Shown in pieces: positions 1 to 5,391 of a DNA stretch of 5,508 bases. Source of the stretch: an uncultured Bacilli bacterium (GTDB lineage: Bacteria; Bacillota_I; Bacilli_A; RF39; UBA660); assembly GCA_934162265.1 (NCBI GenBank), contig CAKPHZ010000039.1:1-5508 (forward strand). Direction: 5' to 3'. The notes under the pieces were generated by a model. It was not told the origin of the DNA. It made no database searches and was given only the letters and a program-made list of their open reading frames with translations. Made by a program: the position numbers and the translations under genes. Each line of letters opens with the position of its first letter. The first letter of the stretch is position 1.

Positions 1-14
1 AGGAGGAAAAAAGA

Positions 15-698
15 ATGAGTATATTTGGAAGAAGAAATAGTGTAATAACATATACAGTAAACAAAGCTACAAATAGAGATATGTATATAACAGTTCAAAA
101 TGGTGAAGTAGTAGTAAATGCACCTTGGTATTTTACTTCGAACAAAATTCAACAAATTGTACAAGAAAAGAAAAATTGGATATTAAGTAAAATGCAAGAA
201 TATAATGAAGATCTTTCAAATATACAATCAGTAAAAATATTCGGAAAAAATTATGATATTCATGTTAAATATGAAAATATAAAAACGCCAGAGTTAAATT
301 TAAAAGCAAATTATACAATAGAAATAGTTTTACCTAATAAATATAAAAAAATTGGAAGTGACCCAATCTTAGAAATCTCAATAGAAAAAATGTATGAACA
401 AATAGCTAATAATGAAATAGAAAACATTATGGAGAAAACAAGAAAATTATTAGGTATTGCACCAGAAGAATATGAAGTAATAAATATGGATAAAGTGCTA
501 GGAAAGTGTGATAATAATAAAATTTCAATTAATCCTAAGTTAATGCAATATAAAAGAGAGATAATAGAATATGTAGTTGCACACGAGTTTTGTCATTTAA
601 AATATAAAAGTCATGGGAAAAGATTTTATCAAATGATTGAGAAAAATTTACCTGAATATAAAAAATATGAAAGAGAAATTTCAGAGTATGAATACTAA
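15..698 (+). CDS. YgjP/SprT-like (DUF45) zinc metallopeptidase
   Basis: This is a complete 227-residue protein. The C-terminal part has the zinc-peptidase signature HEFCH at residues 190-194 (H190, E191, H194), followed by H200 in the HGKRFY context. That arrangement is typical of the YgjP-like/DUF45 (M48-like, 'WLM') family, in which two HExxH histidines and the downstream histidine bind zinc and the glutamate activates water. The usual WGSC motif before the helix appears here as LGKC (162-165), a mild divergence. The N-terminal half (10-110) is the beta-rich region normal for this family. There is no signal peptide or membrane segment, so the protein should be cytosolic. The ATG follows AGGAGG at 1-6 with an 8-base spacer. 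Substrates of this family are poorly known. The gene lies on the chromosomal side of the tRNA and is probably not part of the mobile element. Family assignment is firm; cellular role is unknown. Confidence 0.88.
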   Translation: MSIFGRRNSVITYTVNKATNRDMYITVQNGEVVVNAPWYFTSNKIQQIVQEKKNWILSKMQEYNEDLSNIQSVKIFGKNYDIHVKYENIKTPELNLKANYTIEIVLPNKYKKIGSDPILEISIEKMYEQIANNEIENIMEKTRKLLGIAPEEYEVINMDKVLGKCDNNKISINPKLMQYKREIIEYVVAHEFCHLKYKSHGKRFYQMIEKNLPEYKKYEREISEYEY

Positions 699-735
699 AA
701 TAAATTTTATAATAGCCTAACCTAACTAATATTTT

Positions 736-776
736 ATAAATAAATTTGCAGCATTTTGTTGCAAATTTTTATTTAT
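736..776 (+). terminator. Terminator-like hairpin after the metallopeptidase gene
   Basis: The perfect 9-bp stem AAATTTGCA (742-750) / TGCAAATTT (760-768) has a 9-base loop. It extends by a further 6 bp (736-741 with 771-776) across a 2-base bulge. The downstream arm runs into a T-rich stretch (766-773). It lies 38 bases after the metallopeptidase stop codon and fits an AT-rich intrinsic terminator. Confidence 0.6.
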
Positions 777-785
777 TATGATAAT
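759..785 (+). promoter_or_regulatory. Possible promoter for the tRNA-Gln region
   Basis: TTGCAA (759-764) and GATAAT (780-785) are separated by 15 bases. TATAAT at 785-790 is an alternative -10 but with a long spacer. The start point would fall a few bases before the degenerate tRNA at 806, the usual tRNA promoter geometry. I see no convincing -35 immediately before the intact tRNA at 972, so this promoter may have served both genes. The AT-rich background makes chance matches likely. Confidence 0.28.
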
Positions 786-805
786 ATAATTAATATTTTA
801 TATAT

Positions 806-860
806 TGGGGCATCGCCAAGCGGTAAGGCATCGGACTCTGACTCTTGTAGGTTTCCCCAA
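806..860 (+). pseudogene. Degenerate tRNA-Gln(CTG) copy
   Basis: The first half matches the intact tRNA-Gln at 972 very closely: acceptor strand TGGGGCA (806-812), D arm GCC...GGC (815-829), and an anticodon loop CTCTGAC (836-842) with anticodon CTG at 838-840. After the loop only TC of the 3' anticodon stem remains. It is followed by TTGTAGGTT, which looks like the end of the variable region plus the 5' T arm, and then directly by CCCCAA (855-860). The 3' anticodon strand and the T loop with its 3' stem are missing. Two internal deletions of an ancestral tRNA would explain this. No normal cloverleaf can form, so I call it a pseudogene. Confidence 0.8.
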
Positions 861-894
861 AACAACAATTTATGAAATAATTGAAATATAAGGC

Positions 895-935
895 TTAGAT
901 GTTTTATTAATAAGAAAATTTTATAAAACATCTAA
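895..935. repeat. 13-bp perfect inverted repeat between the two tRNA-Gln copies
   Basis: TTAGATGTTTTAT (895-907) and ATAAAACATCTAA (923-935) are exact reverse complements around a 15-base loop. No T tract follows on either strand, so it is not a standard intrinsic terminator. It could be a processing hairpin in a tandem tRNA transcript, a protein-binding site, or a scar of an earlier insertion. The sequence does not decide among these. Confidence 0.6.
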
Positions 936-971
936 CCAAATATCTAACTAATTTAATAATATTAAAAATAC

Positions 972-1047
972 TGGGGTATCGCCAAGTGGTAAGGCAACCG
1001 GCTCTGACCCGGTCATTTCGTAAGTTCGAATCTTACTACCCCAACCA
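972..1047 (+). tRNA. tRNA-Gln (anticodon CTG)
   Basis: A full cloverleaf can be drawn by hand. The acceptor TGGGGTA (972-978) pairs with TACCCCA (1037-1043), with discriminator A1044 and an encoded CCA (1045-1047). The D stem is GCC/GGC (981-983/993-995). The anticodon stem ACCGG/CCGGT (997-1001/1009-1013) encloses CTCTGAC with CTG at 1004-1006. The T stem GTAAG/CTTAC (1020-1024/1032-1036) encloses TTCGAAT. The variable region has 6 bases, one more than in the common glutamine tRNAs I can recall. The U-A first acceptor pair and the sequence are typical of glutamine tRNA; CTG reads CAG codons. The integrase gene ends 4 bases beyond the CCA, pointing converging, so this tRNA is the likely attachment site. 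Confidence 0.95.
1020..1047 (+). other. Probable attL core within the tRNA-Gln 3' end
   Basis: Tyrosine recombinases of tRNA-targeting elements usually recombine within the T arm to 3' end of the tRNA, so that the element restores the gene. Here the integrase gene starts its 3' flank 4 bases after CCA, the classic junction layout. The exact core cannot be fixed because the matching direct repeat (attR) is not inside this window; I looked for a second copy of the TTCGAATCTTACTACCCCA segment and found none. Confidence 0.5.
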
Positions 1048-1051
1048 GTAA

Positions 1052-2233
1052 TTAAATATCTGCGAATGTTAAAGTATTTGAAAGAACATTTGCAGATTTA
1101 TTTTTTGTATCTTTTTCTAAATGAGCATAAATATTAGCAGTAGTAGAATATGTAGAATGACCAAGCCAATCTTGAATTTCTTTCATAGGTATTCCTTTAG
1201 AAAGTAAAAGACTGGCACACGAATGCCTTAATCCATGAAAAGTGATTTTTCTTAAAATGTTTTTATTCTTTTTTATAATCAAAGTAAAATGGTCTGTAAC
1301 ATATTCTGGTCTAAATAATTTGCCGGTAGAATCGACACATATATAATCTAAATATTTTTTATTATAACTATTTCCACATAATTTTTTGTTTTCATCAATT
1401 TGTTTTTGGTGTTCTTTAAGAAGAACAATAATATCAACAACTAATGGTAGAGTTCTGTAACTAGACTGATTTTTTGTTTTATCTTTTAAAAGTATAACTC
1501 TTTTATTATCTTTTCTAGTTTCAATGGCTTTATGTTTGATGGTAATTGTTTTATCTTCAAAATTAAAAGCATCCCATCTTAAACCTAAAACTTCACTTCT
1601 TCGCAATCCATAAAAACTAGCAAGATAAATAACTATTTTTAAAGGATCATCTTTTATTAAACTAAAAAGTGTATTAAGTTCAGCTTGAGAATAAAAAGTA
1701 CCAATATACTGATCTTTTTTCGGTCTTTCAATTTTATCAGCAGGATTACTTAATATTAAGTCTAATTTCAGAGCAGTTTGCAATGATTTTCTTATAACAT
1801 TATGATAATGTAATACTGTATTTCCGGTTAATTTTTTTTCATATAAAGTAGTATAAAACTCTTGAATATGAACAGGTTTTAAATCTTTAAGTAGCAATTG
1901 TTTATCTTCAAAATAATCGCAAATTTTATTCACTATAACTTTGTAAGAATCATAAGTGTTTTCTTCAATAGTATTTTTTATGGATAATAACCACTCTTGC
2001 AAATATGAAGTTAATAATTTATCTGTAGAATTATTTATACCATCATTATTTAAACTCTCTTTAAAATCAGCTAAAATTTCTTGCATTTTTTGATTGGCTA
2101 ATCTTTTATTGTTGCCTTTTTGAGATAATCCTGTAGAAACCCATTTTTGTTTTCTTTTGCCATTAATATCTTTATAATTTAAAACAACTTGATAAATATT
2201 ATTTTTTATTTGTAGGCTTGCTGTTATATTCAT
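1052..2233 (-). CDS. int: Tyrosine recombinase/integrase of the element
   Basis: This 393-residue protein has the three-part layout of phage/ICE integrases: an N-terminal arm-type DNA-binding region (about 1-55), a SAM-like core-binding domain (about 70-168) and a catalytic domain (about 178-380). The catalytic residues are visible: R211 in FYGLRRSEVLGLRW, a lysine in the hairpin DKTKNQ (K252 or K254), H333 and R336 in HGLRH, H359 in LGHS, and the nucleophile Y369 in ANIYAHL. Length and motifs match Tn916-type and temperate-phage integrases. All active-site residues are present, so the enzyme is probably active. It should catalyse integration at the adjacent tRNA and, with the excisionase, excision. 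The start has AAGGAG a few bases upstream. The gene converges on the tRNA with a 4-base gap and has no terminator of its own. Confidence 0.95.
   Translation of the reverse strand: MNITASLQIKNNIYQVVLNYKDINGKRKQKWVSTGLSQKGNNKRLANQKMQEILADFKESLNNDGINNSTDKLLTSYLQEWLLSIKNTIEENTYDSYKVIVNKICDYFEDKQLLLKDLKPVHIQEFYTTLYEKKLTGNTVLHYHNVIRKSLQTALKLDLILSNPADKIERPKKDQYIGTFYSQAELNTLFSLIKDDPLKIVIYLASFYGLRRSEVLGLRWDAFNFEDKTITIKHKAIETRKDNKRVILLKDKTKNQSSYRTLPLVVDIIVLLKEHQKQIDENKKLCGNSYNKKYLDYICVDSTGKLFRPEYVTDHFTLIIKKNKNILRKITFHGLRHSCASLLLSKGIPMKEIQDWLGHSTYSTTANIYAHLEKDTKNKSANVLSNTLTFADI
1058..1106 (+). terminator. Intrinsic terminator for tRNA-Gln, inside the integrase 3' coding end
   Basis: On the plus strand ATCTGCGAATGTT (1058-1070) pairs with AACATTTGCAGAT (1085-1097) over 13 bp, with one G-U wobble and a 14-base loop. 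It is followed by TTATTTTTT (1098-1106) and further T-rich sequence. It lies 11 bases after the tRNA CCA. In the opposite direction the wobble becomes an A-C mismatch and no good U tract follows, so it favours termination of tRNA transcription. The same bases encode the last residues of the integrase on the minus strand. Confidence 0.7.
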
Positions 2234-2258
2234 TAAAACTCCTTTCTTTTCTCATAAC

Positions 2259-2322
2259 AGACTAGATTTAACCTACTATTGATATTGGTATAATACCATG
2301 TTTAGAAATTAAAAGCTAGTCT
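2259..2322 (-). promoter_or_regulatory. Putative int promoter with overlapping palindrome
   Basis: Within the 87-base gap between the excisionase-type gene and int, the minus strand reads TGGTATTAT (2298-2290), an extended -10 element with only a weak -35. The -10 is embedded in a perfect palindrome, TGGTAT-A-ATACCA on the plus strand (2286-2298), which resembles an operator. A second, wider inverted repeat AGACTAG/CTAGTCT (2259-2265/2316-2322) flanks it. This suggests int can be transcribed on its own and be repressed there. It is inference from pattern only. Confidence 0.4.
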
Positions 2323-2533
2323 ATATTTCATTTTGATTTGTTAAATAGGCAATAACATTTCTTTTTGGTATTTTGTATTGTCTACCAACTTTTAGTGCTT
2401 TTATTGTTTTGTTCCTTACTAATCTATAAGCAAGTGTTATTCCAATTCCAAGCATTTCTTTTAATTGAGTGATGTCTACTAAATCAGGATATGAAGTAAA
2501 CATCATTTCATAATTTTCTTTAATAGTTCCCAT
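2321..2533 (-). CDS. xis: Excisionase-type small winged-HTH protein
   Basis: A 70-residue protein that reads as an excisionase-family (HTH_17, MerR-like) domain. An HTH lies at about residues 18-42, with LVDITQLKEMLG leading into ITLAYRLVRNKTIKA, followed by the wing ALKVGRQYKIPKRNVIAYL (46-64). The pattern 'LGI...AYRLVR...LKVGRQYKIP' is diagnostic for this family. These proteins bend DNA next to the attachment site and steer the integrase toward excision; some act as transcription regulators. It lies 87 bases upstream of int on the same strand, as usual for xis-int pairs. The ribosome-binding site GAAAGGAGGT (2550-2541) is strong with a 7-base spacer to the ATG. The family is clear; the excisionase role rests on position and size. 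Confidence 0.85.
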   Translation of the reverse strand: MGTIKENYEMMFTSYPDLVDITQLKEMLGIGITLAYRLVRNKTIKALKVGRQYKIPKRNVIAYLTNQNEI

Positions 2534-2565
2534 AGGGCAGACCTCCTTTCTTTAAAATTTACAAT

Positions 2566-2599
2566 AAAAAAAGACTTATTAAACAATTTTAATAAATCT
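2566..2599 (-). terminator. Intrinsic terminator after the HTH gene
   Basis: On the minus strand a 12-bp stem AGATTTATTAAA / TTTAATAAGTCT (one G-U wobble, 4-base loop; 2599-2588 with 2583-2572) is followed by seven T (2572-2566). It begins 2 bases after the stop codon of the HTH gene. It should separate that gene from xis-int, or allow only partial read-through. Confidence 0.75.
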
Positions 2600-2601
2600 C
2601 A

Positions 2602-3075
2602 TTAATAACTATAAACACATCTATTTTTATATTTCTGTGTAGGTATTTTAATATTCATATTTACTGATTTTGGAACATCAAATCCAACTTTTAATTTTCT
2701 ATCTATTACTAAATTTCCTTTATTATTGGTATGGTAAGCAGATGAGTTCCATTTTACAAAAGCATAATCTGAAATGTTACTATTACTAAATGATAGTTCC
2801 ATTGAATCTTGAATTTGTTGTGCTATCATTTGCTCGTAACTGTTGTCATCTTTCTTTGGTCTATTATAAGTTTTAAAATATTCTTGTAAATAAATTTTTC
2901 TATTTTCAGAATTTTCTTTTTTGCGTTTTTCTTTTTCTTCTTTATTTCTTTTGTCAGTTCTTACTACCTTTGAAATGTATTGAGTAGTAGTATCAACAAT
3001 TTTAGCTATTTCATTTTGTTTTAAATGTTGATTATAATATAAATCTAAAATTTTTTCCTTATTACTCATATTCAT
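2602..3075 (-). CDS. HTH DNA-binding protein of the integration module
   Basis: A 157-residue protein with an N-terminal helix-turn-helix at about 6-41, sigma-region-4/Trp-repressor-like: KILDLYYNQHLKQNEIAKIV then TTTQYISKVVRTD. A very basic, charged helix follows (41-65) and then a conserved-looking segment around YLQEYFKTYNRPKKDD (62-77). The C-terminal half has no domain I can name. Similar small HTH proteins occur in clostridial phages and integrated elements, but I know of no demonstrated function. Two starts are possible: ATG at 3075 lies only 4 bases after GGAGG (3084-3080), while the in-frame ATG at 3069 lies 10 bases after it, so the protein may begin at residue 3. It ends at its own terminator and is transcribed divergently from the cargo operon, so it may regulate both directions. 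No signal peptide or membrane segment is seen. Confidence 0.8.
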   Translation of the reverse strand: MNMSNKEKILDLYYNQHLKQNEIAKIVDTTTQYISKVVRTDKRNKEEKEKRKKENSENRKIYLQEYFKTYNRPKKDDNSYEQMIAQQIQDSMELSFSNSNISDYAFVKWNSSAYHTNNKGNLVIDRKLKVGFDVPKSVNMNIKIPTQKYKNRCVYSY

Positions 3076-3171
3076 TTAGCCTCCTTCTATGGTTGATTTT
3101 TTGTTTGTAAAATTTTTGACATAAGTATCCTATAGAAACTTACATTTTATAATTAACTTTTTATTTCATTG

Positions 3172-3200
3172 TTGACATTTTTTACTATATGTTGTATTAT
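3172..3200 (+). promoter_or_regulatory. Promoter of the plus-strand cargo operon
   Basis: TTGACA (3172-3177) and TATTAT (3195-3200) are spaced by 17 bases, a consensus-like housekeeping promoter. The -10 lies in the perfect 10-bp palindrome TATTATAATA (3195-3204). Transcription would start near 3207, giving a leader of about 120 bases. The 252-base intergenic stretch 3076-3327 otherwise holds no gene. The minus-strand promoter of the HTH gene must also lie there, but I could not pick it out with confidence. Confidence 0.65.
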
Positions 3201-3226
3201 AATATTGTGAAAAATCTTACAATAAA

Positions 3227-3281
3227 ATTTGATATTGTTATTATATAATCATAATTTATACTTGTCAATACAATTTCAAAT
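3227..3281 (+). repeat. Inverted repeat in the leader of the cargo operon
   Basis: ATTTGATATTGT (3227-3238) and ACAATTTCAAAT (3270-3281) pair over 11 of 12 positions around a 31-base loop. It lies in the untranslated leader and is followed by U-rich sequence up to the ribosome-binding site. It might be an attenuator or an mRNA-stability hairpin, but the stem is weak and AT-rich, so chance is possible. Confidence 0.35.
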
Positions 3282-3327
3282 ATTTTATTCAAATTTTTTA
3301 CAAAAACTTTTTTTGGAGGAAATAGAA

Positions 3328-4458
3328 ATGAAAGAGTTACCTTCACATTTAGTATCAGAAGATTTTTATATATGGTTTAATATAAAGGAAAAAGAAGAAT
3401 ATTACTCAACGCCATTATATTTATATAATGTACTAAGAAAAGATACAGACAAAGAAAATGATGAAGAAAAGAAGAGAGATGAAACAAGAGTATATTTAAA
3501 GTTGGAAAAAGATATTTCTAAAACAAAATTAAATAGAAAAAAGGAAATTATAAAACATCCTTCAACTATTTATATTCATTATGCAGAAAGTATAGGAATG
3601 TTACTAATTAATTTTTTAAATGCTGACTTTTCTTCTTTTGCATCTGCATATAATACTTTCTTTTATGCCTATGGTTTTGAACTTATAAAAGAATATGTAC
3701 CTTACATATATTCGAAAAATGATGAATTTATAACAGATATAGAATTTATGGATATGCTAGAAGATATTTATAATACAAGTTTAGATGATTTATTAGAATG
3801 GCAAGAGAATTTTAGAAAATGTGTAAATTTTGTATATAACTTAAATGGAAATGAAGAATATGAGGAACAGTCTATATATTCAAAGTTTGTTGCATACACA
3901 ATAAAAAACGATATTTATACATATTCACAAGATGTGGAAGTAATTTTAGACAATTATATAAATATACATAATCGTCATCACAATGAGAGTATTGAACATC
4001 TGATGAAAGGTATTGAAGATAAAGACCCAAACTTAGAATTGCATAATGTTTATACAAGTACAAAATTAAGAAGTATTTGCTTTACAATATTAGATCAACT
4101 TGTAAGACAAGAAAATCTACCAATTAAAACTTGCCAAATTTGTGGTAGGTACTTTATTCCAACATTTAGGCAAAATGAAATATATTGTGATTTGCCCAAT
4201 GTTGATGGTAGTGCAACTTGTAGAGAAAAAGGTGCAACTATAAATTATAAAAAGAATTTGGAGAGTGTTCCTGCTTTAGGCTTATATAGAAAGATGTATC
4301 AACAGAAGGTTATGGTTGTTTATAGGAATAAAGAAGATAGAAAGATAAAGAAAGATTTTGATAAATGGAAAAAAGAGGCACAAAATAGAGTTAATAAAAT
4401 GAAACATGGATTATTGACAGAAGATGAAGTTTATGAGTGGTTATTAAATAGTAAATAG
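3328..4458 (+). CDS. DUF6076-like protein with four-cysteine C-terminal motif
   Basis: A 376-residue protein starting at the ATG at 3328, which has GGAGGA at 3315-3320 with a 7-base spacer. The open frame extends upstream to a TTG at 3229, but that stretch has no ribosome-binding site, lies in the leader and encodes low-complexity sequence, so I reject it. The C-terminal part has CQICGRYFIPT...EIYCDLP...TCREKGA, with C269, C272, C287 and C298 (CX2C-X14-C-X10-C) forming a probable zinc ribbon. From memory this is the hallmark of DUF6076. The N-terminal 250 residues are mainly helical and rich in aromatic and acidic residues, with no recognisable catalytic motif, signal peptide or clear membrane helix. 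The zinc-ribbon-like end followed by a basic tail (K308-K359) suggests nucleic-acid or protein binding. It is the first gene of a three-gene operon; the next start is 11 bases after its stop. Function unknown. Confidence 0.85.
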   Translation: MKELPSHLVSEDFYIWFNIKEKEEYYSTPLYLYNVLRKDTDKENDEEKKRDETRVYLKLEKDISKTKLNRKKEIIKHPSTIYIHYAESIGMLLINFLNADFSSFASAYNTFFYAYGFELIKEYVPYIYSKNDEFITDIEFMDMLEDIYNTSLDDLLEWQENFRKCVNFVYNLNGNEEYEEQSIYSKFVAYTIKNDIYTYSQDVEVILDNYINIHNRHHNESIEHLMKGIEDKDPNLELHNVYTSTKLRSICFTILDQLVRQENLPIKTCQICGRYFIPTFRQNEIYCDLPNVDGSATCREKGATINYKKNLESVPALGLYRKMYQQKVMVVYRNKEDRKIKKDFDKWKKEAQNRVNKMKHGLLTEDEVYEWLLNSK

Positions 4459-4469
4459 AGGAGACTAAG

Positions 4470-5387
4470 ATGAAAAATAACATATATGATTTTTCTGATA
4501 CAGGAATAAGTAAATTAATAGAACAAATGCAACAAATTTCACAGCCATTAACAGAGATGATTAATAGTATAGCTTTAAGAACTTCGATACAGCCCATTAT
4601 TCAACAATGTACTATCCAAAATGAGATAATGCAAGAATACTTAAAAAACAATATAATTGAAAGTGTAATTAAGCCCAATTTGGAATTATACACAAAACAA
4701 CTTAAAATAATATCTGAAGATATTATACCCAAAGTAATAACACCCAATATTTGCAATACTCTACTATTATATAAGAATATTTTGGATGAAATTAATTTTA
4801 ATAATTTGAAAATTAATCATAATGGAACAATTGAATATGAAGGAAATGTTTTTCAAGAAGATGAAATTGAAGAGAGTTCTACAGAATTAATAAAAGAAAT
4901 AGGAGAAAATAAAAATCTAAAAATAGATACAATCTTAAAAAAGATTCTATTGAGTTTTTTTATAACTTTTGCTACATTTTTTATGTCTGGAAATGATTTA
5001 GAGTGGATATTTATAGCTATTGCTTCAGGTTTTTTTGGACAAATTGGAGCCGATATGTTTGATTTTTTTAGAAAAAAATTTTTTACACAATATGAATGCG
5101 AAGAAAAAGATAAAAATAATTATTTTAAAGAATATTCAGCAATAGTAAAGTTAGAAGAATTAAAAGTAAGGAAAAAACCGAGTAGTAATGAAAAAATAAT
5201 TGGATTTATATATTTTTCACAATTAGTTAGAATACTAGATATAAAACCATATTGGGTTAAAGTTGAATATAAAGATAAAGAAAATAAGATAAGTATTAGT
5301 GGATGGGTAGCTAAAAAAGGATTAAAAAGATTTAATACATTAACATCTCAGTTTGAAGATATCTGTGATGAGAACTTAGGAGTGTGA
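4470..5387 (+). CDS. Two-TM protein with C-terminal SH3b-like domain
   Basis: A 305-residue protein of unknown function. Residues 1-115 are predicted helical and amphipathic (QMQQISQPLTEMINSIALR and similar). A short segment around NHNGTIEYEGNVFQEDEIEE (117-136) follows. Two hydrophobic helices come next, about 158-174 (ILLSFFITFATFFMSG) and 178-196 (EWIFIAIASGFFGQIGADMF). Residues 222-288 look like a bacterial SH3 domain: SAIVKLEELKVRKKPSSNEK, then GFIYFSQLVRILD, YWVKVEY and a closing GWVAKKGLKRF. Lysines before the first helix (K157, K158) and RKK (201-203) after the second suggest that both ends are cytoplasmic. There is no signal peptide. The ribosome-binding site AGAGGAG overlaps the upstream stop codon, so translation is probably coupled to the DUF6076-like gene. 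The next gene starts 4 bases after this stop. Confidence 0.85.
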   Translation: MKNNIYDFSDTGISKLIEQMQQISQPLTEMINSIALRTSIQPIIQQCTIQNEIMQEYLKNNIIESVIKPNLELYTKQLKIISEDIIPKVITPNICNTLLLYKNILDEINFNNLKINHNGTIEYEGNVFQEDEIEESSTELIKEIGENKNLKIDTILKKILLSFFITFATFFMSGNDLEWIFIAIASGFFGQIGADMFDFFRKKFFTQYECEEKDKNNYFKEYSAIVKLEELKVRKKPSSNEKIIGFIYFSQLVRILDIKPYWVKVEYKDKENKISISGWVAKKGLKRFNTLTSQFEDICDENLGV

Positions 5388-5391
5388 TTAT

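Noticed and set aside
806..860. Working minimal tRNA lacking a T arm
   Set aside because: Armless tRNAs are not known as normal bacterial genes, and the close match to the neighbouring intact tRNA with two gaps favours decay.
861..971. CRISPR-like or tandem repeat array between the tRNA copies
   Set aside because: Only one inverted repeat and short AT-rich partial matches such as CTAACTAAT are present; there are no regularly spaced repeats here or elsewhere in the window.
3116..3150. Second TTGACA (3116-3121) as an additional plus-strand promoter
   Set aside because: No good -10 lies at a proper distance (TTACAT at 18 bases is poor), and the promoter at 3172 explains the operon better.
3229..3327. 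Upstream extension of the DUF6076-like frame to a TTG codon
   Set aside because: It has no ribosome-binding site, lies only about 22 bases after the predicted transcription start and encodes low-complexity sequence; the ATG at 3328 has a strong site.
3872..4063. Open frame on the minus strand inside the DUF6076-like gene
   Set aside because: It is fully internal to a well-supported gene on the other strand, with Tyr/Leu-rich composition expected from reading AT-rich coding DNA backwards.
4391..4597. Open frame on the minus strand across the junction of two operon genes
   Set aside because: It overlaps two clear plus-strand genes and looks membrane-like only because of complementary A-rich codons.
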